From contig CAYXVG010000002.1 in assembly GCA_964468205.1 (NCBI GenBank), positions 124,001-188,000 on the forward strand: 64,000 nt of DNA, written 5' to 3'. The stretch is from CAWELS01 sp964468205 (GTDB lineage Bacteria > Acidobacteriota > Terriglobia > Bryobacterales > Bryobacteraceae). The translations under genes were made by a program, and so were the position numbers. Under the pieces are notes generated by a model, which did not search any database, had not been told where the DNA came from, and saw only the letters and a list, made by a program, of their open reading frames with translations. Of this stretch, positions 1 through 11,982 are shown in pieces. Numbering within the stretch: position 1 is the stretch's first letter; each line of letters begins with the position of its first letter.

Positions 1-2
1 CG

Positions 3-86
3 GATTTCGAGACAGTCCACGCCGAGGCGCTTAAGGCGAGGACTCATCGCGCCCGGCAGGCCAGGGAGGCAACCCATGCGGCGTGA
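3..86 (+). CDS. C-terminal end of an HvfB/BufB-like (DUF692) protein, partial
   Basis: An open frame enters from the left edge and ends at TGA 84-86. It gives about 27 residues rich in Ala, Arg and Glu (DFETVHAEALK..., ending THAA). It overlaps the start of the next gene by 11 bases, which indicates translational coupling. DUF692 multinuclear iron enzymes (HvfB/BufB) normally sit directly upstream of an HvfC/BufC partner, and the next gene is such a partner. The identity therefore rests on context; the visible tail alone is too short to prove it. Confidence 0.45.
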   Translation, partial: DFETVHAEALKARTHRARQAREATHAA

Positions 87-837
87 ATCCGCCCTTGACG
101 AGACGCAGCGCTGGCTCCAGTCGGTGGTGATGGGAAACCAGCCGGTGGAATCGGCCCGCGGCAGAGTACTGCCATCAGCAACCTTGGAGCCGGCCGAGCG
201 GGCCGCAATATACGCGGGGATGTACGAGGTGAGGCTGCGCGAGGCGCTCGATGTCGATTACCCGCTGCTGTCCGATTTCCTCGGGGAGGAACTCTGGACG
301 GAGTTGACGGAGCTGTATTTGGAAGCGCACCCGTCACGCAGCTACACGCTGAACCGTCTTGGCGACCATCTGCCGGAGTTCATCGAGGAGATCGACGGCC
401 TGCCGGATCCGGGATTCGCCTCCGCGCTGGCGCGGTATGAGCTGTCGCGCACGCTGGTGTTCGACGCCGCCGAGACGCCCGGCTTGAAGCCGGACGAGTT
501 GAAGGACGTTCCAGCGAGCGATTGGGAGCGGGTTAGCCTTGTCCCGGTGGAGGCGTTCCGCCTGGGGACATATGCATACCCGGTGCACCGGTACGACGCC
601 GGCCAGCGGGCGGCTCCCGGCCAGCAGGAAACTTGGCTGGTAATCTACCGGAGGAATTTTCGCGTTCTTAGCCTGGAACTCACCGAACCGGCGTTCGCGC
701 TACTCGGCGCCCTGGCACGCGGCGACACGCTCGGGGCGGCGATCGCAGATGTTCACGCTCCGCAGGACCGCCTGTTTGATTGGTTCCGGCGATGGATGGC
801 GGAGGGACTATTTCGGGAGATTGCGGTGCGGGAGTAG
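76..837 (+). CDS. HvfC/BufC-like protein (DUF2063 N-terminal domain)
   Basis: A 253-residue protein. The N-terminal half, about residues 10-105, has the pattern of the putative DNA-binding DUF2063 domain: an LQ..V..G start, ER..IYAGMYEVRLREAL, then a DYPLL...G segment and a YLEAHPSRSYTLNRLG segment. The C-terminal half resembles the second HvfC domain. HvfC/BufC partners the DUF692 iron enzyme HvfB/BufB, which modifies small cysteine-rich peptides; such operons are linked to copper and other metal stress. The start at 76 overlaps the upstream partner. No small Cys-rich precursor gene is visible downstream, so it would have to lie left of the window. The 3' end overlaps the convergent TonB-receptor remnant by about 30 bases. 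Confidence 0.8.
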   Translation: MRRESALDETQRWLQSVVMGNQPVESARGRVLPSATLEPAERAAIYAGMYEVRLREALDVDYPLLSDFLGEELWTELTELYLEAHPSRSYTLNRLGDHLPEFIEEIDGLPDPGFASALARYELSRTLVFDAAETPGLKPDELKDVPASDWERVSLVPVEAFRLGTYAYPVHRYDAGQRAAPGQQETWLVIYRRNFRVLSLELTEPAFALLGALARGDTLGAAIADVHAPQDRLFDWFRRWMAEGLFREIAVRE

Positions 838-1141
838 TTCTTCCGACAGCGTCCGGGCCGGCTGCACTGCGCCCACTTGGAAGAAAGAGCGCGCGCTGAA
901 AGTGCTGTTGCCATGGGACCAGAAGAGGTTTCCGTGAAATCCCGATGAGGGGTCGACTGGAAGGTGGATCGACGTTTTCACCGCGCCGCCGTACTGGGCG
1001 CCGAAGTATCCCTCATCGATGTTGAACTCAGGAGAGATAGTTGCGGTGGTGCCCATCCGCGTGTTGAGTTCTTTGAGGACGTTGTTGTCGATCAGGGTAA
1101 GCTTGACGTTCTCGTTCCGGCGCCCCTCGCCGGGTTCGGCG

Positions 1142-3739
<2,598 letters not shown>

Positions 3740-3862
3740 GAGACTACGATGCCACTCTCTTTCCCACCGCCGGAACCATATCGCCAGTCGACATGACCTC
3801 GGCGGCCTCTCCTGTTCCTTATCGGTAGCTCTTCGCGCGTCATCACCGGAATCGGGGGGGCA

Positions 3863-5266
3863 CTACAGCCGCCCCACGGGACGAGCACCCTTCGCTTCGA
3901 TCCCTTTCACCTGGTCGCCCAAGTCCTGGCGCATGCGCTCGGCGAGAGCCTCCATTCGGGAGACGACGTCCGGATGCTTCTCAGCAACATTCGTTGTCTC
4001 GCTGATGTCATTATCGAGGTCGTAGAGCGACAAGCCGATCTCCGCCTGCACGCGCCGTATCGGCAAACCGTCCGACCGCCCCTTGCGGCCGCCGTTGGTC
4101 TGGTAGCCATGAGGGAAGTGGAGCTTCCATTTACCCATCCGCATGGCCTGCAAACTGCGGCCGCTGTAGAAGAATAGCGTTTCGTGCGGGCTGCGGGCTC
4201 CGGCCTCTCCCTTAAGCAGCGGCGTGATGTCCTTCCCGTCGATCTTATGGCGCGGAAGTTCCGCGCCGATCAGACTGGCGACAGTCGGCAGAATGTCCAT
4301 GGTCATGACTGGTTCGCCGCTGGACGATCCAGCCGGGATTGTCCCCGGCCACCACATAATCGTGGGCACGCGAACGCCGCCGTCAAAGGTAGTGTGCTTG
4401 CCTTCCCGCAGGGGGTCGGCGGCGCCGGCATGAGTACCGTAGTTCAGCCACGGCCCGTTGTCGGAGGTGAATATCACCAGCGTATTGCGCTCGAGACCGT
4501 TCTTGCGCAATGTGTCGAAGATCCGGCCCATCGACCAGTCGAGTTCCATCACCACATCGCCAAGGATTCCGGCGCCGGATTTGCCGCGGAACTTCTCCGA
4601 CACGTACAGAGGCACGTGCACCATCGTGTGCGGGAGGTAGATGAAGAACGGACGTTCCGCGTTGTTTTCGATGAAGGCCACGGCGCGTTCGGTGTAGTTG
4701 GTGGTGAGGCGGGCCTGATCTTCACCGTCCACGTCGTAGTCAACAATCCGGTTTCCGTCGACGAGGGGAAGCGCGGGAAAGCGGTCCGGGCTGGAGTGAT
4801 GGTAGTGCCACATGTCATTCGAGTAAGGCAGCCCGTAGTACTCGTCGAAGCCGTGTTGGAGGGGCAGGAACTTCTCATGATGGCCCAGGTGCCACTTTCC
4901 GTAGCAGGCCGTCGCGTAGTCTTTCTGCTTGCAGATCTCGGCGAGGGTGGCTTCCTCCTCGTGGATTCCGTAGTCCGCGGTTGGACCGAGGGCGCCAGTG
5001 ATACCCACGCGGTTGTTGTAACAGCCCGTGAGGAGGCCGGCGCGGGAGGCCGAGCAGACCGGCTGCGTCACATAGAAGTCAGTGAACATGCGGCCCTCGA
5101 TCGCCATGCGGTCAAGGTTCGGCGTCGCGTATGCATCCGCCCCGAAAGGCCCAATATCGGCGTAGCCCATGTCATCGATGAAAACGACGATGATGTTCGG
5201 CAAGCGGTCCGCGGCAGCGGCAACGCTGGCCAAGCTCAGCAAAGTGGCGATCAGCAGGCGGGGCAT
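3863..5266 (-). CDS. Secreted arylsulfatase (sulfatase 1)
   Basis: A 467-residue protein with an N-terminal signal peptide (about residues 1-19) and the alkaline-phosphatase/sulfatase fold. The metal-binding VFIDDMGY segment is near residue 28. The active-site signature CSASR (Cys71) marks a Cys-type sulfatase needing conversion to formylglycine. GKWHLG follows, and the FTSDNGPW metal site is further on. It should hydrolyse a sulfate ester in the periplasm or outside the cell; the substrate cannot be read from sequence. The gene is divergent from sulfatase 2, with about 60 bp between starts, so the two may share a control region. Closest in type to planctomycete/acidobacterial arylsulfatase A-like enzymes. 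Confidence 0.92.
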   Translation of the reverse strand: MPRLLIATLLSLASVAAAADRLPNIIVVFIDDMGYADIGPFGADAYATPNLDRMAIEGRMFTDFYVTQPVCSASRAGLLTGCYNNRVGITGALGPTADYGIHEEEATLAEICKQKDYATACYGKWHLGHHEKFLPLQHGFDEYYGLPYSNDMWHYHHSSPDRFPALPLVDGNRIVDYDVDGEDQARLTTNYTERAVAFIENNAERPFFIYLPHTMVHVPLYVSEKFRGKSGAGILGDVVMELDWSMGRIFDTLRKNGLERNTLVIFTSDNGPWLNYGTHAGAADPLREGKHTTFDGGVRVPTIMWWPGTIPAGSSSGEPVMTMDILPTVASLIGAELPRHKIDGKDITPLLKGEAGARSPHETLFFYSGRSLQAMRMGKWKLHFPHGYQTNGGRKGRSDGLPIRRVQAEIGLSLYDLDNDISETTNVAEKHPDVVSRMEALAERMRQDLGDQVKGIEAKGARPVGRL

Positions 5267-5325
5267 ACCGATATCTAATCACAGCCGGACGCGAATCTGG
5301 TGTAGTGTGGTGCGTTGGAGCTGAA

Positions 5326-7116
5326 ATGGAGCCGTCAATGAGCGGAGTTAAGCGGAAACGAAGAAATGTTGCGGCGGGGGCGCTGCTGGTAGCGCTTCTG
5401 GGGTGCGGCGCGGCTGAGCGGCCGGAGGAAAAGCGGCCTAACTTTCTGGTAATCCTGACCGATGATCAAGGTTGGGGTGATCTGAGTGTGCACGGGAACA
5501 CGAACCTTGCCACGCCGCACGTGGATTCCCTTGCCGAAGATGGGGCGTTGTTCGAACGCTTCTTCGTTTCGCCGGTCTGCTCGCCGGCGCGGGCGGAGTT
5601 TCTCACGGGGCGGTACCACGTACGGGGCGGAGTACAGGGCACCAGCGCCGGCTCCGAGCGGCTCGACCTCGACGAGCACACTATCGCCGAGACGTTTGAG
5701 GCGGCGGGCTATGCGACGGGCGCTTTCGGGAAGTGGCATAACGGCGGCCAACACCCCTACCACCCCAACGCGCGAGGCTTCGAAGAATACTATGGCTTTA
5801 CCTCGGGGCACTGGGCGCACTATTTTGACGCACCCATGGACCACAACGGCGAGATGGTCACCGGCGAGGGGTATATCATTGACGATCTCACCCGCCACGC
5901 TCTGGCCTTCATCGAGCAGAACCGCGACCGGCCTTTCTTCGCCTACGTGCCGTACAATACGCCGCACTCGCCGATGCAGGTACCGGACCGTTTCTACGAG
6001 AAGTTCGACGGCGCCGAACTCGCCATGCGCAACCGCGAGCCGGAACGGGAGGATATTGAGCACACCCGGGCGGCTCTGGCCATGTGCGAGAACATCGATT
6101 GGAACGTGGGACGGATGCTGGCCAAGCTCGACGAACTCGGAATCGCCGGAGATACCATCGTCCTTTTCTTCACCGACAACGGCCCGAACGGCTGGCGCTG
6201 GAATGGCGGCATGAAAGGGCGCAAGGGATCCACCGACGAGGGCGGCGTGCGGGTTCCGCTGCTGGTGCGCTGGCCCGGCCGGATTCAGGCCGGGCTCCGG
6301 GTGGCTCAGATCGCCGCCGCGATCGATCTGCTGCCGACTCTGGCCGATCTGGCCGGCATCCCCATACGCGCCGAAAAACCTCTGGACGGGGTCAGCTTGA
6401 AACCTTTGCTCGTCGGTGGAGATGAACCGTGGCCCGAACGCCACATCTTCGCCTATTGGCGAGGCAGGGCCAGCATCCGTACACAGCAGTACCGGCTGGA
6501 CCAGGAGGGACAACTCTTCGATCTTACCGCCGATCCCGGCCAGCGGACTGACGTCGCCGCCGACCACCCGGAGGTGACCGCGACGCTGAAGACAGAACTC
6601 GCCGCGTTCGAAAAGGAAGCCGCATCCGAACTGGGCGGCGAAGAGAAGCGGCCTTTCACAGTGGGTTACGCAACGACCACCCGGCTACCGGCCCGCGACG
6701 GCGTTCCTTCCGGCGGCGTGGAGCGCAGCAACCGCTTCCCGAACGATTCGTACTTCCTGAACTGGAAGACCACCGACGGGCGCATCACCTGGTCCATCGA
6801 AGTTGGGGAAGCGGGCGAGTATGAAGCCGTGGTTTATTATGCCTGCCCGCCCGCCGACACCGGTTCCGCCATCGAGCTGAGTTTCGGCGAAAGCAGAATC
6901 ACCGCACGGGTTGACGAAGCGCACGATCCGCCTCTGATCGGCGCGGAGCAGGACCGCGTTCCCCGGATGGAATCCTACACGAAGAACTTCCGCCCGATGG
7001 AGCTTGGCGTTCTCACATTGCCCGCGGCGGAGGGGGAGCTTGTTCTTAGGGCAACGGAGATTCCCGGCTCGCAGGCCATGGAGGTGCAGTCGATCGTGCT
7101 GACGCGCACTAGATGA
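5326..7116 (+). CDS. Lipoprotein sulfatase with C-terminal beta-sandwich-like domain (sulfatase 2)
   Basis: The open frame begins at GTG 5305, but ATG 5326 (GGAG 7 bases upstream) or ATG 5338 is the likelier start. From 5326 the product has 596 residues. It begins with a basic, then hydrophobic leader ending in a lipobox (LLGC, Cys27), so an anchored lipoprotein is predicted. Sulfatase motifs: LTDDQGWGD, active-site CSPAR (Cys85), FGKWHNGG and FTDNGPNG. After the catalytic domain, from about residue 450, an appended domain resembles the carbohydrate-binding-like modules of planctomycete GalNAc-6-sulfatase-type proteins (WSIEVGEAGEYEAVVYY). Sulfatase 4 has a comparable tail. Requires formylglycine maturation. 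Substrate unknown. Confidence 0.9.
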   Translation: MEPSMSGVKRKRRNVAAGALLVALLGCGAAERPEEKRPNFLVILTDDQGWGDLSVHGNTNLATPHVDSLAEDGALFERFFVSPVCSPARAEFLTGRYHVRGGVQGTSAGSERLDLDEHTIAETFEAAGYATGAFGKWHNGGQHPYHPNARGFEEYYGFTSGHWAHYFDAPMDHNGEMVTGEGYIIDDLTRHALAFIEQNRDRPFFAYVPYNTPHSPMQVPDRFYEKFDGAELAMRNREPEREDIEHTRAALAMCENIDWNVGRMLAKLDELGIAGDTIVLFFTDNGPNGWRWNGGMKGRKGSTDEGGVRVPLLVRWPGRIQAGLRVAQIAAAIDLLPTLADLAGIPIRAEKPLDGVSLKPLLVGGDEPWPERHIFAYWRGRASIRTQQYRLDQEGQLFDLTADPGQRTDVAADHPEVTATLKTELAAFEKEAASELGGEEKRPFTVGYATTTRLPARDGVPSGGVERSNRFPNDSYFLNWKTTDGRITWSIEVGEAGEYEAVVYYACPPADTGSAIELSFGESRITARVDEAHDPPLIGAEQDRVPRMESYTKNFRPMELGVLTLPAAEGELVLRATEIPGSQAMEVQSIVLTRTR

Positions 7117-7125
7117 GCAGCCCCA

Positions 7126-7147
7126 GCCGGCGGATTCACCCGCCGGC
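7126..7147. terminator. Hairpin between convergent sulfatase genes
   Basis: Perfect 8-bp inverted repeat GCCGGCGG / CCGCCGGC (7126-7133 and 7140-7147) with a 6-base loop. It lies between the stop codons of sulfatases 2 and 3. It lacks a long T-run, so it could act as a bidirectional structure that blocks read-through. Confidence 0.55.
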
Positions 7148-7155
7148 GCGGAGTA

Positions 7156-8586
7156 TCACTGATTCTGCAGGACCCGCGACTCCGTCGAATCATCCCCGCG
7201 GTCAGTCATGGCGCTCGGAGAGCGCTCTACGAGCTGATTCTTCACGGGCTGCAGCGAAGCCTTGTGATCCGCCACTGCGGCAGCGATGCGTTCCAGCACT
7301 TCCGGGTGCTTGCCCGCGATGTCCCACTTCTCGCCGGGATCGATATCGAGATCGAATAGCAGCGGCGGCGTATGTACGGTCTCCACCTTGTCGCGGTAGC
7401 CGCTGCGAGTCATGTAGTGCGCCTTATACTTGTCCACGCGGGCAGCGAAAACGCGTTCCCCGCGGTAGAAGATCATTTCGTTCCGCGGGCTGTCACCGGC
7501 GCCCAGAAGCGCCGGCGAAAGGTCATAGCCGTCAAGTTGGCGGTCCGATGGCGTCTCGGCGCCCGCGAGCGCGGCGATGGTCGGCAGCAGGTCCAGAGTG
7601 CTTCCCATGCTGCGAACAATTCCCGGCTTCACCTCGCCCGGCCACCAGAAGATAGCCGGTTCGCGCATGCCTCCATCCCACGTGGAGCCCTTCCCCTCGC
7701 GCAGGGGGCCGGACGAGCCGCCCTGTTCGTCAAAGATTAACCAAGGGCCGTTGTCGGAAGTGAAGACCACCAGGGTGTTGTCGCTTGCGCCGGTCTCCCT
7801 CAACGCGTCGAGCACCTCGCCCACGCTCCAGTCGATCTCCTCGATGACGTCGCCATAGAGACCGCTCAGGCTGCGGCCGGCAAACTCCTGGGATCGGAAG
7901 AGGGGAACGTGCGGCAGGCTGTGCGCCAGGTAGAGGAAGAACGGGCCGGATTTCTGCTCCTTGATGAACTTCACGGCCTCTTCGGCATACCGTTTCGTGA
8001 TGGTGTGCTGGTTGGCGGGGCGTTCGATGATCTCCTCGTCGCGCATCAGTGGCACGTTGAAGTGACGGTAGTCAGGATCTTCCCAGAGGGCCTTACCGGT
8101 GGGCGCATCGGGGACTTTGTCCATGTCATTCGAATAGGGGATACCGAAGTAACTGTCAAAGCCCTGCTTGGTCGGCAGAAACTCGGGCAAATGGCCGAGG
8201 TGCCATTTACCAACCGCCATGGTGGCGTAGCCCTGCTCCTTTAGAACCTCCGCGATCGTCACTTCTTCCGGCGGCAACCCGCCCAACGAATCCGGAAAGA
8301 GCACCCGCGGCGTATCGGCGCACATCCCGCTTCTAATGGGCAGGCGGCCGGTGAGCAGCCCGGCGCGGCTGGGCGTGCAAACGCTGGCCGCGGCGTAGAA
8401 ACTCGTCCAACGCTGGCCCTCGTGAGCCATGCGATCCAGGCGGGGAGTGGCGATTGTCGGGTTACCGTAAGTGGCGAGATCGCCGTAGCCGAGGTCGTCG
8501 GCGAAAATGATGACCACGTTCGGCGGCGCGGCCGCCGCAGCCATGGCGAACGCGAGGGCAAATGCGAACAGAACGATTTGTTTCAT
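7156..8586 (-). CDS. Secreted arylsulfatase (sulfatase 3)
   Basis: A 476-residue protein with a Sec-type signal peptide (about 1-20, ending in an Ala-rich cleavage region). Motifs in order: IIFADDLGYGD, the Cys-type signature CTPSR with Cys70, VGKWHLGH, a YSNDMDK segment and VFTSDNGPW. The overall pattern is close to sulfatase 1 (both carry IPYSNDM or LPYSNDM after the GKWHLGH motif), so these two are probably paralogues. Predicted periplasmic sulfate-ester hydrolase needing formylglycine formation. Convergent with sulfatase 2 and divergent from sulfatase 4. Substrate not determinable. Confidence 0.92.
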   Translation of the reverse strand: MKQIVLFAFALAFAMAAAAAPPNVVIIFADDLGYGDLATYGNPTIATPRLDRMAHEGQRWTSFYAAASVCTPSRAGLLTGRLPIRSGMCADTPRVLFPDSLGGLPPEEVTIAEVLKEQGYATMAVGKWHLGHLPEFLPTKQGFDSYFGIPYSNDMDKVPDAPTGKALWEDPDYRHFNVPLMRDEEIIERPANQHTITKRYAEEAVKFIKEQKSGPFFLYLAHSLPHVPLFRSQEFAGRSLSGLYGDVIEEIDWSVGEVLDALRETGASDNTLVVFTSDNGPWLIFDEQGGSSGPLREGKGSTWDGGMREPAIFWWPGEVKPGIVRSMGSTLDLLPTIAALAGAETPSDRQLDGYDLSPALLGAGDSPRNEMIFYRGERVFAARVDKYKAHYMTRSGYRDKVETVHTPPLLFDLDIDPGEKWDIAGKHPEVLERIAAAVADHKASLQPVKNQLVERSPSAMTDRGDDSTESRVLQNQ

Positions 8587-8913
8587 GATAAGAACTTCCT
8601 GAATCGACTACGATATCAAACTCAGATTTCGATCAGCGCTGGCGCAGCGTTCCGAGAAAGAGAGCCGTGAGTGCAGGCGCTGACGCGTTAGACCATAAGG
8701 CGGCGTGATTTCAACTCAACGATTCTCGCCGGGGAAGCGGCGGCGAGCGCGGCCAGACCATCCCCCGCGGCGGACGCCTCGCGCAAAGACTCTCTCGTGC
8801 AGGCTGGCGGAGACGATCACAGCGTGGCCGGCGGCAGCGACGCCCCCATGACCGCCAAGGCTTGAGCACATTCGATTTCCCCGTTCTCCGCGCGCCTGCG
8901 GTAGTGTAGTTCC
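8587..8913. other. Divergent intergenic region between sulfatases 3 and 4
   Basis: 327 bp separating two oppositely transcribed sulfatase genes, so promoters for both should lie here. I see no convincing sigma-70 boxes, no long palindrome and no gene-like frame. A short minus-strand frame (8817-9014) overlaps the 5' end of sulfatase 4 and is not supported. Confidence 0.5.
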
Positions 8914-10590
8914 ATGCAGCAGACCAGTAGACGAACGTTCCTTTCAGCCGCAGGGGGAGCAGCCGCTTCGATGATTGCCTGCGGTGGCGGAAAGACCGAA
9001 AGCGGCCAGCCCAATGTGGTGCTCGTTATTACCGATGATCAGGGCTATGGCGACCTATCCCTCCACGGGAATCCCCATTTGCAGACACCGGGAATGGACC
9101 GCGTGGCCACCGAGGGAGTGCAGTTCACCCAGTTTCAGGCGTGCCCTGTATGCGCACCGACGCGGGCCAGCCTGATGACCGGGCGGTACAACTACCGGAC
9201 GGGCGTCGTGGACACCTATATGGGGCGCGCGATGATGCACTCGGACGAGGTGACGGTGGCCGAGGCGCTGGCCGGAGCGGGCTACCGGACCGGGATCTTC
9301 GGCAAATGGCATCTCGGCGACAACTATCCCCTGCGGACCATCGATCAGGGATTCCAGGAATCGCTTGTACACAACGGAGGCGGCATCGGACAGCCTTCTG
9401 ATCCGCCGGGCAACAGTTACTTCGATCCGGTGTTGCAGCACAACGGGAATGCGGTTGAATCGCCGGGCTACTGCACCGATATCTTCTTCGACGCCGCCCT
9501 AGATTTCGTGGAGCAGAACCGCGCACAACCGTTCTTCGCCTACATCTCCACCAATGCTCCGCACGTGCCGCTGGAAGTCGAAGAATCGCTCTACCGGCCG
9601 TACCTCGAGCAAGGTCTCGACGAGAGGACGGCGAAGATCTACGGAATGGTGAAAAACATCGATGACAACCTGGTGCGGCTGCACGCGAAGCTCGACGAGC
9701 TTAACCTGGCGGAAGACACGATTCTTATCTTCATGACCGACAATGGGCCGCAGCAATGGGAAGAGCACCGGTACGACGCCGGCTTGCGCGGGCGAAAGGG
9801 CACTGTCTATCAGAGTGGCATTCGCGTGCCGTTTTTCTTGCGCTGGCCCGCCGCCGTGACGCCTGGCGGTAAGGTGGACCGCATTGCGGCGCACATTGAC
9901 GTGATGCCGACCCTGCTCGAAGCGTGCGGCGTCGCGGCGCCAGCGGACCGCAAGATTGACGGCCGCAGCCTGATGCCGCTGATCGAGGGCCAGGCGGGCG
10001 ACTGGCCGGACCGCGCGCTGTTCACGCAATGGCACCGCGGGGACGAACCGGAGCCGTTCCGCGACTGCGCCGTGCGAACCCAGCAGTACAAACTGGTGAA
10101 CGGCGAGGAACTGTACGATATTCCCGCCGATCCCAACGAGGACAACGACATAGCCGCATCGCACCCGGACGTGGTGCAACGGCTGCGCAAACAATACGAG
10201 GGGTGGCTGGCCGACGTTTCGGCCACACGCGGCTACGAGCCACCCCGTATTTACCTCGGCACGGAGCACGAGAATCCGGTGATCCTCACGCGGCAGGACT
10301 GGCGCGGACCCTCGGCGGCATGGCAGGAAGACGGATTGGGCTTCTGGGAAGTAGACGTCCGTACAGCCGGGGCATACGAAGTGAAACTGCGGACCTACCC
10401 CGCCCCGTCGGACGGCGAAGCGAGCTTCCGCCTGAACGGCGCATCCGTGAAGAAGCCGATCACCCAGGGCGCGACGGAGATTGTATTCGAATCCGTCGAA
10501 ATCCCCGCGGGCGAAGGCCGGGCCGAACCCGTTCTGCAGTACGGAGCCAAGCAAGCCGGAGTGCGGTACCTCGATGTCAAGAAGCTATAG
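8914..10590 (+). CDS. Tat-type secreted sulfatase with C-terminal accessory domain (sulfatase 4)
   Basis: A 558-residue protein. The N-terminus has a twin-arginine motif (SRRTFLS) before a hydrophobic segment that ends at ACGGG, so Tat export is likely and lipid attachment at Cys23 is possible. Sulfatase motifs: VITDDQGYGD, signature CAPTR (Cys80), FGKWHLGD and FMTDNGPQ. Residues from about 445 form an appended domain (GFWEVDVRTAGAYEVKLR) like the tail of sulfatase 2, perhaps a glycan-binding or structural sandwich. Resembles planctomycete N-acetylgalactosamine-6-sulfatase-type enzymes. Unlike the Sec-type neighbours, this one would be exported folded. Confidence 0.9.
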   Translation: MQQTSRRTFLSAAGGAAASMIACGGGKTESGQPNVVLVITDDQGYGDLSLHGNPHLQTPGMDRVATEGVQFTQFQACPVCAPTRASLMTGRYNYRTGVVDTYMGRAMMHSDEVTVAEALAGAGYRTGIFGKWHLGDNYPLRTIDQGFQESLVHNGGGIGQPSDPPGNSYFDPVLQHNGNAVESPGYCTDIFFDAALDFVEQNRAQPFFAYISTNAPHVPLEVEESLYRPYLEQGLDERTAKIYGMVKNIDDNLVRLHAKLDELNLAEDTILIFMTDNGPQQWEEHRYDAGLRGRKGTVYQSGIRVPFFLRWPAAVTPGGKVDRIAAHIDVMPTLLEACGVAAPADRKIDGRSLMPLIEGQAGDWPDRALFTQWHRGDEPEPFRDCAVRTQQYKLVNGEELYDIPADPNEDNDIAASHPDVVQRLRKQYEGWLADVSATRGYEPPRIYLGTEHENPVILTRQDWRGPSAAWQEDGLGFWEVDVRTAGAYEVKLRTYPAPSDGEASFRLNGASVKKPITQGATEIVFESVEIPAGEGRAEPVLQYGAKQAGVRYLDVKKL

Positions 10591-10623
10591 TGGCGAGCAG
10601 CAATGGGCTCCCGGGAAGGCTTC

Positions 10624-11982
10624 TTAGCGCGTGGGCGCCGGCGATCGAGGCCGGCCCGCGGCGCCGGCCATGTCCTGGATAGCGGCGATCACCGGCCCCT
10701 CGACTCCTGGAGCGAAGAGTCCGATATCGGTGTAGAGGCCACGGGTTTCGTAGCCCCCCTCCTCCAAGAGGCGCGTAGTAACGAGATAGCCGTAGATATC
10801 ATTCGAGAAGCCGGCGACCCAAAGGTTCAGCGGTCCAAGGGCCGCTTCGATGAGAGCGGTGTAGTCGACAACGGTTTCGCCGCTGAGGGCCACCAGCGTG
10901 AGATCCGCGCCAAACTGCCAGAGCGCGAAAGGAGCCGTGTAAGAAGTGAGGAGCTGCTTGTTGACGTCTAGTCGCTTGAGCGCGCCTTCGACAAAGAAGC
11001 GCCGGTAGCTCGGAGCGTCCACACCGAGTTCCTCGATCTGCTTGCGCGTGAGTTGCCGCAGCGGGAGATCCACCCCGCGCAGTTCCGTGCGAACGGGTCC
11101 GCCAACAGGCTTGAGCTTTTCACCGAGGACACGGGCCACCTCGGCGGCCAGCGTCTGGCCGTGGGTCCTGGCGATCTCAAGAGTGCCGCGGGGGAACGGA
11201 TTGGCGTCGCCGGCGCAACCGGTGACGAACATCGCCTGTACGCCCGGAAAACGCTCCTCGAGACCGGACTGCGCGTGTCCGGCATAGTCGCCATCAATCT
11301 GGAGGTTTTCTCCGGTGAGCGTGGTGTTGTGGGTCGCGGCGCCGAAGACGACGGCCAACAGCCGGCCGTCGGGGTCGTCGACTCGCAGCACGGGTACGGT
11401 ACGGTCCGCCAGCCCTCTGGGATTGGATCCGAGCACGATGCCGCGCGGGGTGAACTCGCGGCGATTCATGACGAACTTGGCCACGCCCGTTCCCCATGAC
11501 AGGCGGGCGGGCCGCAAATCGGAGAGAGCCTCAACGGCAACCTTCACGAGCCGCTCTTCAAACTGCCGCCGGTATTCGTCAATCACCTGCCGCTCTTCGG
11601 CGCTCACCGAGTAGCCGTCGCGCGCGATGAGCAGCGGTCCGGCGTGCGTGTGCGAAGCGTTGATGAGAATGGCGGACCGCTCAACCCCCGTCTTCTCGCC
11701 GATGCGCGCGCAAATGCTCTCCACGACCTCCGCGGGGAAACCGAGCGTATCCGCCGTGATCAGCACCGCCCGCCCGCCGCCGTCATCGGCAAACGCGATC
11801 GCCTTCGCCCAGAGATCCGAGGATACGGACTGCGACAGATCCGTGCGCGAGGCGTAGCCCGCCATGCGGATCGGCTTTTGAGGGGTGATCTTCTCGCGGG
11901 CGAGGCCGATCTCCCAGGAACTCCCGGCGCCGGAGAGACCGGGCGTTGCCACCGCGATAATAAGGATGACTTTCAGGAACAT
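10624..11982 (-). CDS. Neutral/alkaline ceramidase-like hydrolase, secreted
   Basis: A 452-residue protein with an N-terminal signal peptide. It matches the N-terminal catalytic domain of neutral ceramidases: an AREKITPQKP.RMAGYA start, the metal-site INASHTHAGP motif, ATHNTTL with GDYAGHA, and GCAGDANP. Neutral ceramidases cleave the amide bond of ceramide with an active-site zinc. Bacterial family members of this length lack the C-terminal Ig-like domain, and many act on unknown amides, so the substrate is open. Convergent with sulfatase 4 (33 bp between stops). Its position at the end of the sulfatase cluster makes sulfated glycolipid turnover a possible role, which is inference. Confidence 0.85.
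   Translation of the reverse strand: MFLKVILIIAVATPGLSGAGSSWEIGLAREKITPQKPIRMAGYASRTDLSQSVSSDLWAKAIAFADDGGGRAVLITADTLGFPAEVVESICARIGEKTGVERSAILINASHTHAGPLLIARDGYSVSAEERQVIDEYRRQFEERLVKVAVEALSDLRPARLSWGTGVAKFVMNRREFTPRGIVLGSNPRGLADRTVPVLRVDDPDGRLLAVVFGAATHNTTLTGENLQIDGDYAGHAQSGLEERFPGVQAMFVTGCAGDANPFPRGTLEIARTHGQTLAAEVARVLGEKLKPVGGPVRTELRGVDLPLRQLTRKQIEELGVDAPSYRRFFVEGALKRLDVNKQLLTSYTAPFALWQFGADLTLVALSGETVVDYTALIEAALGPLNLWVAGFSNDIYGYLVTTRLLEEGGYETRGLYTDIGLFAPGVEGPVIAAIQDMAGAAGRPRSPAPTR

Noticed and set aside
4184..5278. Long plus-strand open frame (364 codons) opposite sulfatase 1
   Set aside because: It mirrors the sulfatase frame in GC-rich DNA and shows no family features; the minus-strand sulfatase has full motifs.
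9499..10554. Minus-strand open frame opposite sulfatase 4
   Set aside because: Antisense shadow of the sulfatase with no domain pattern.
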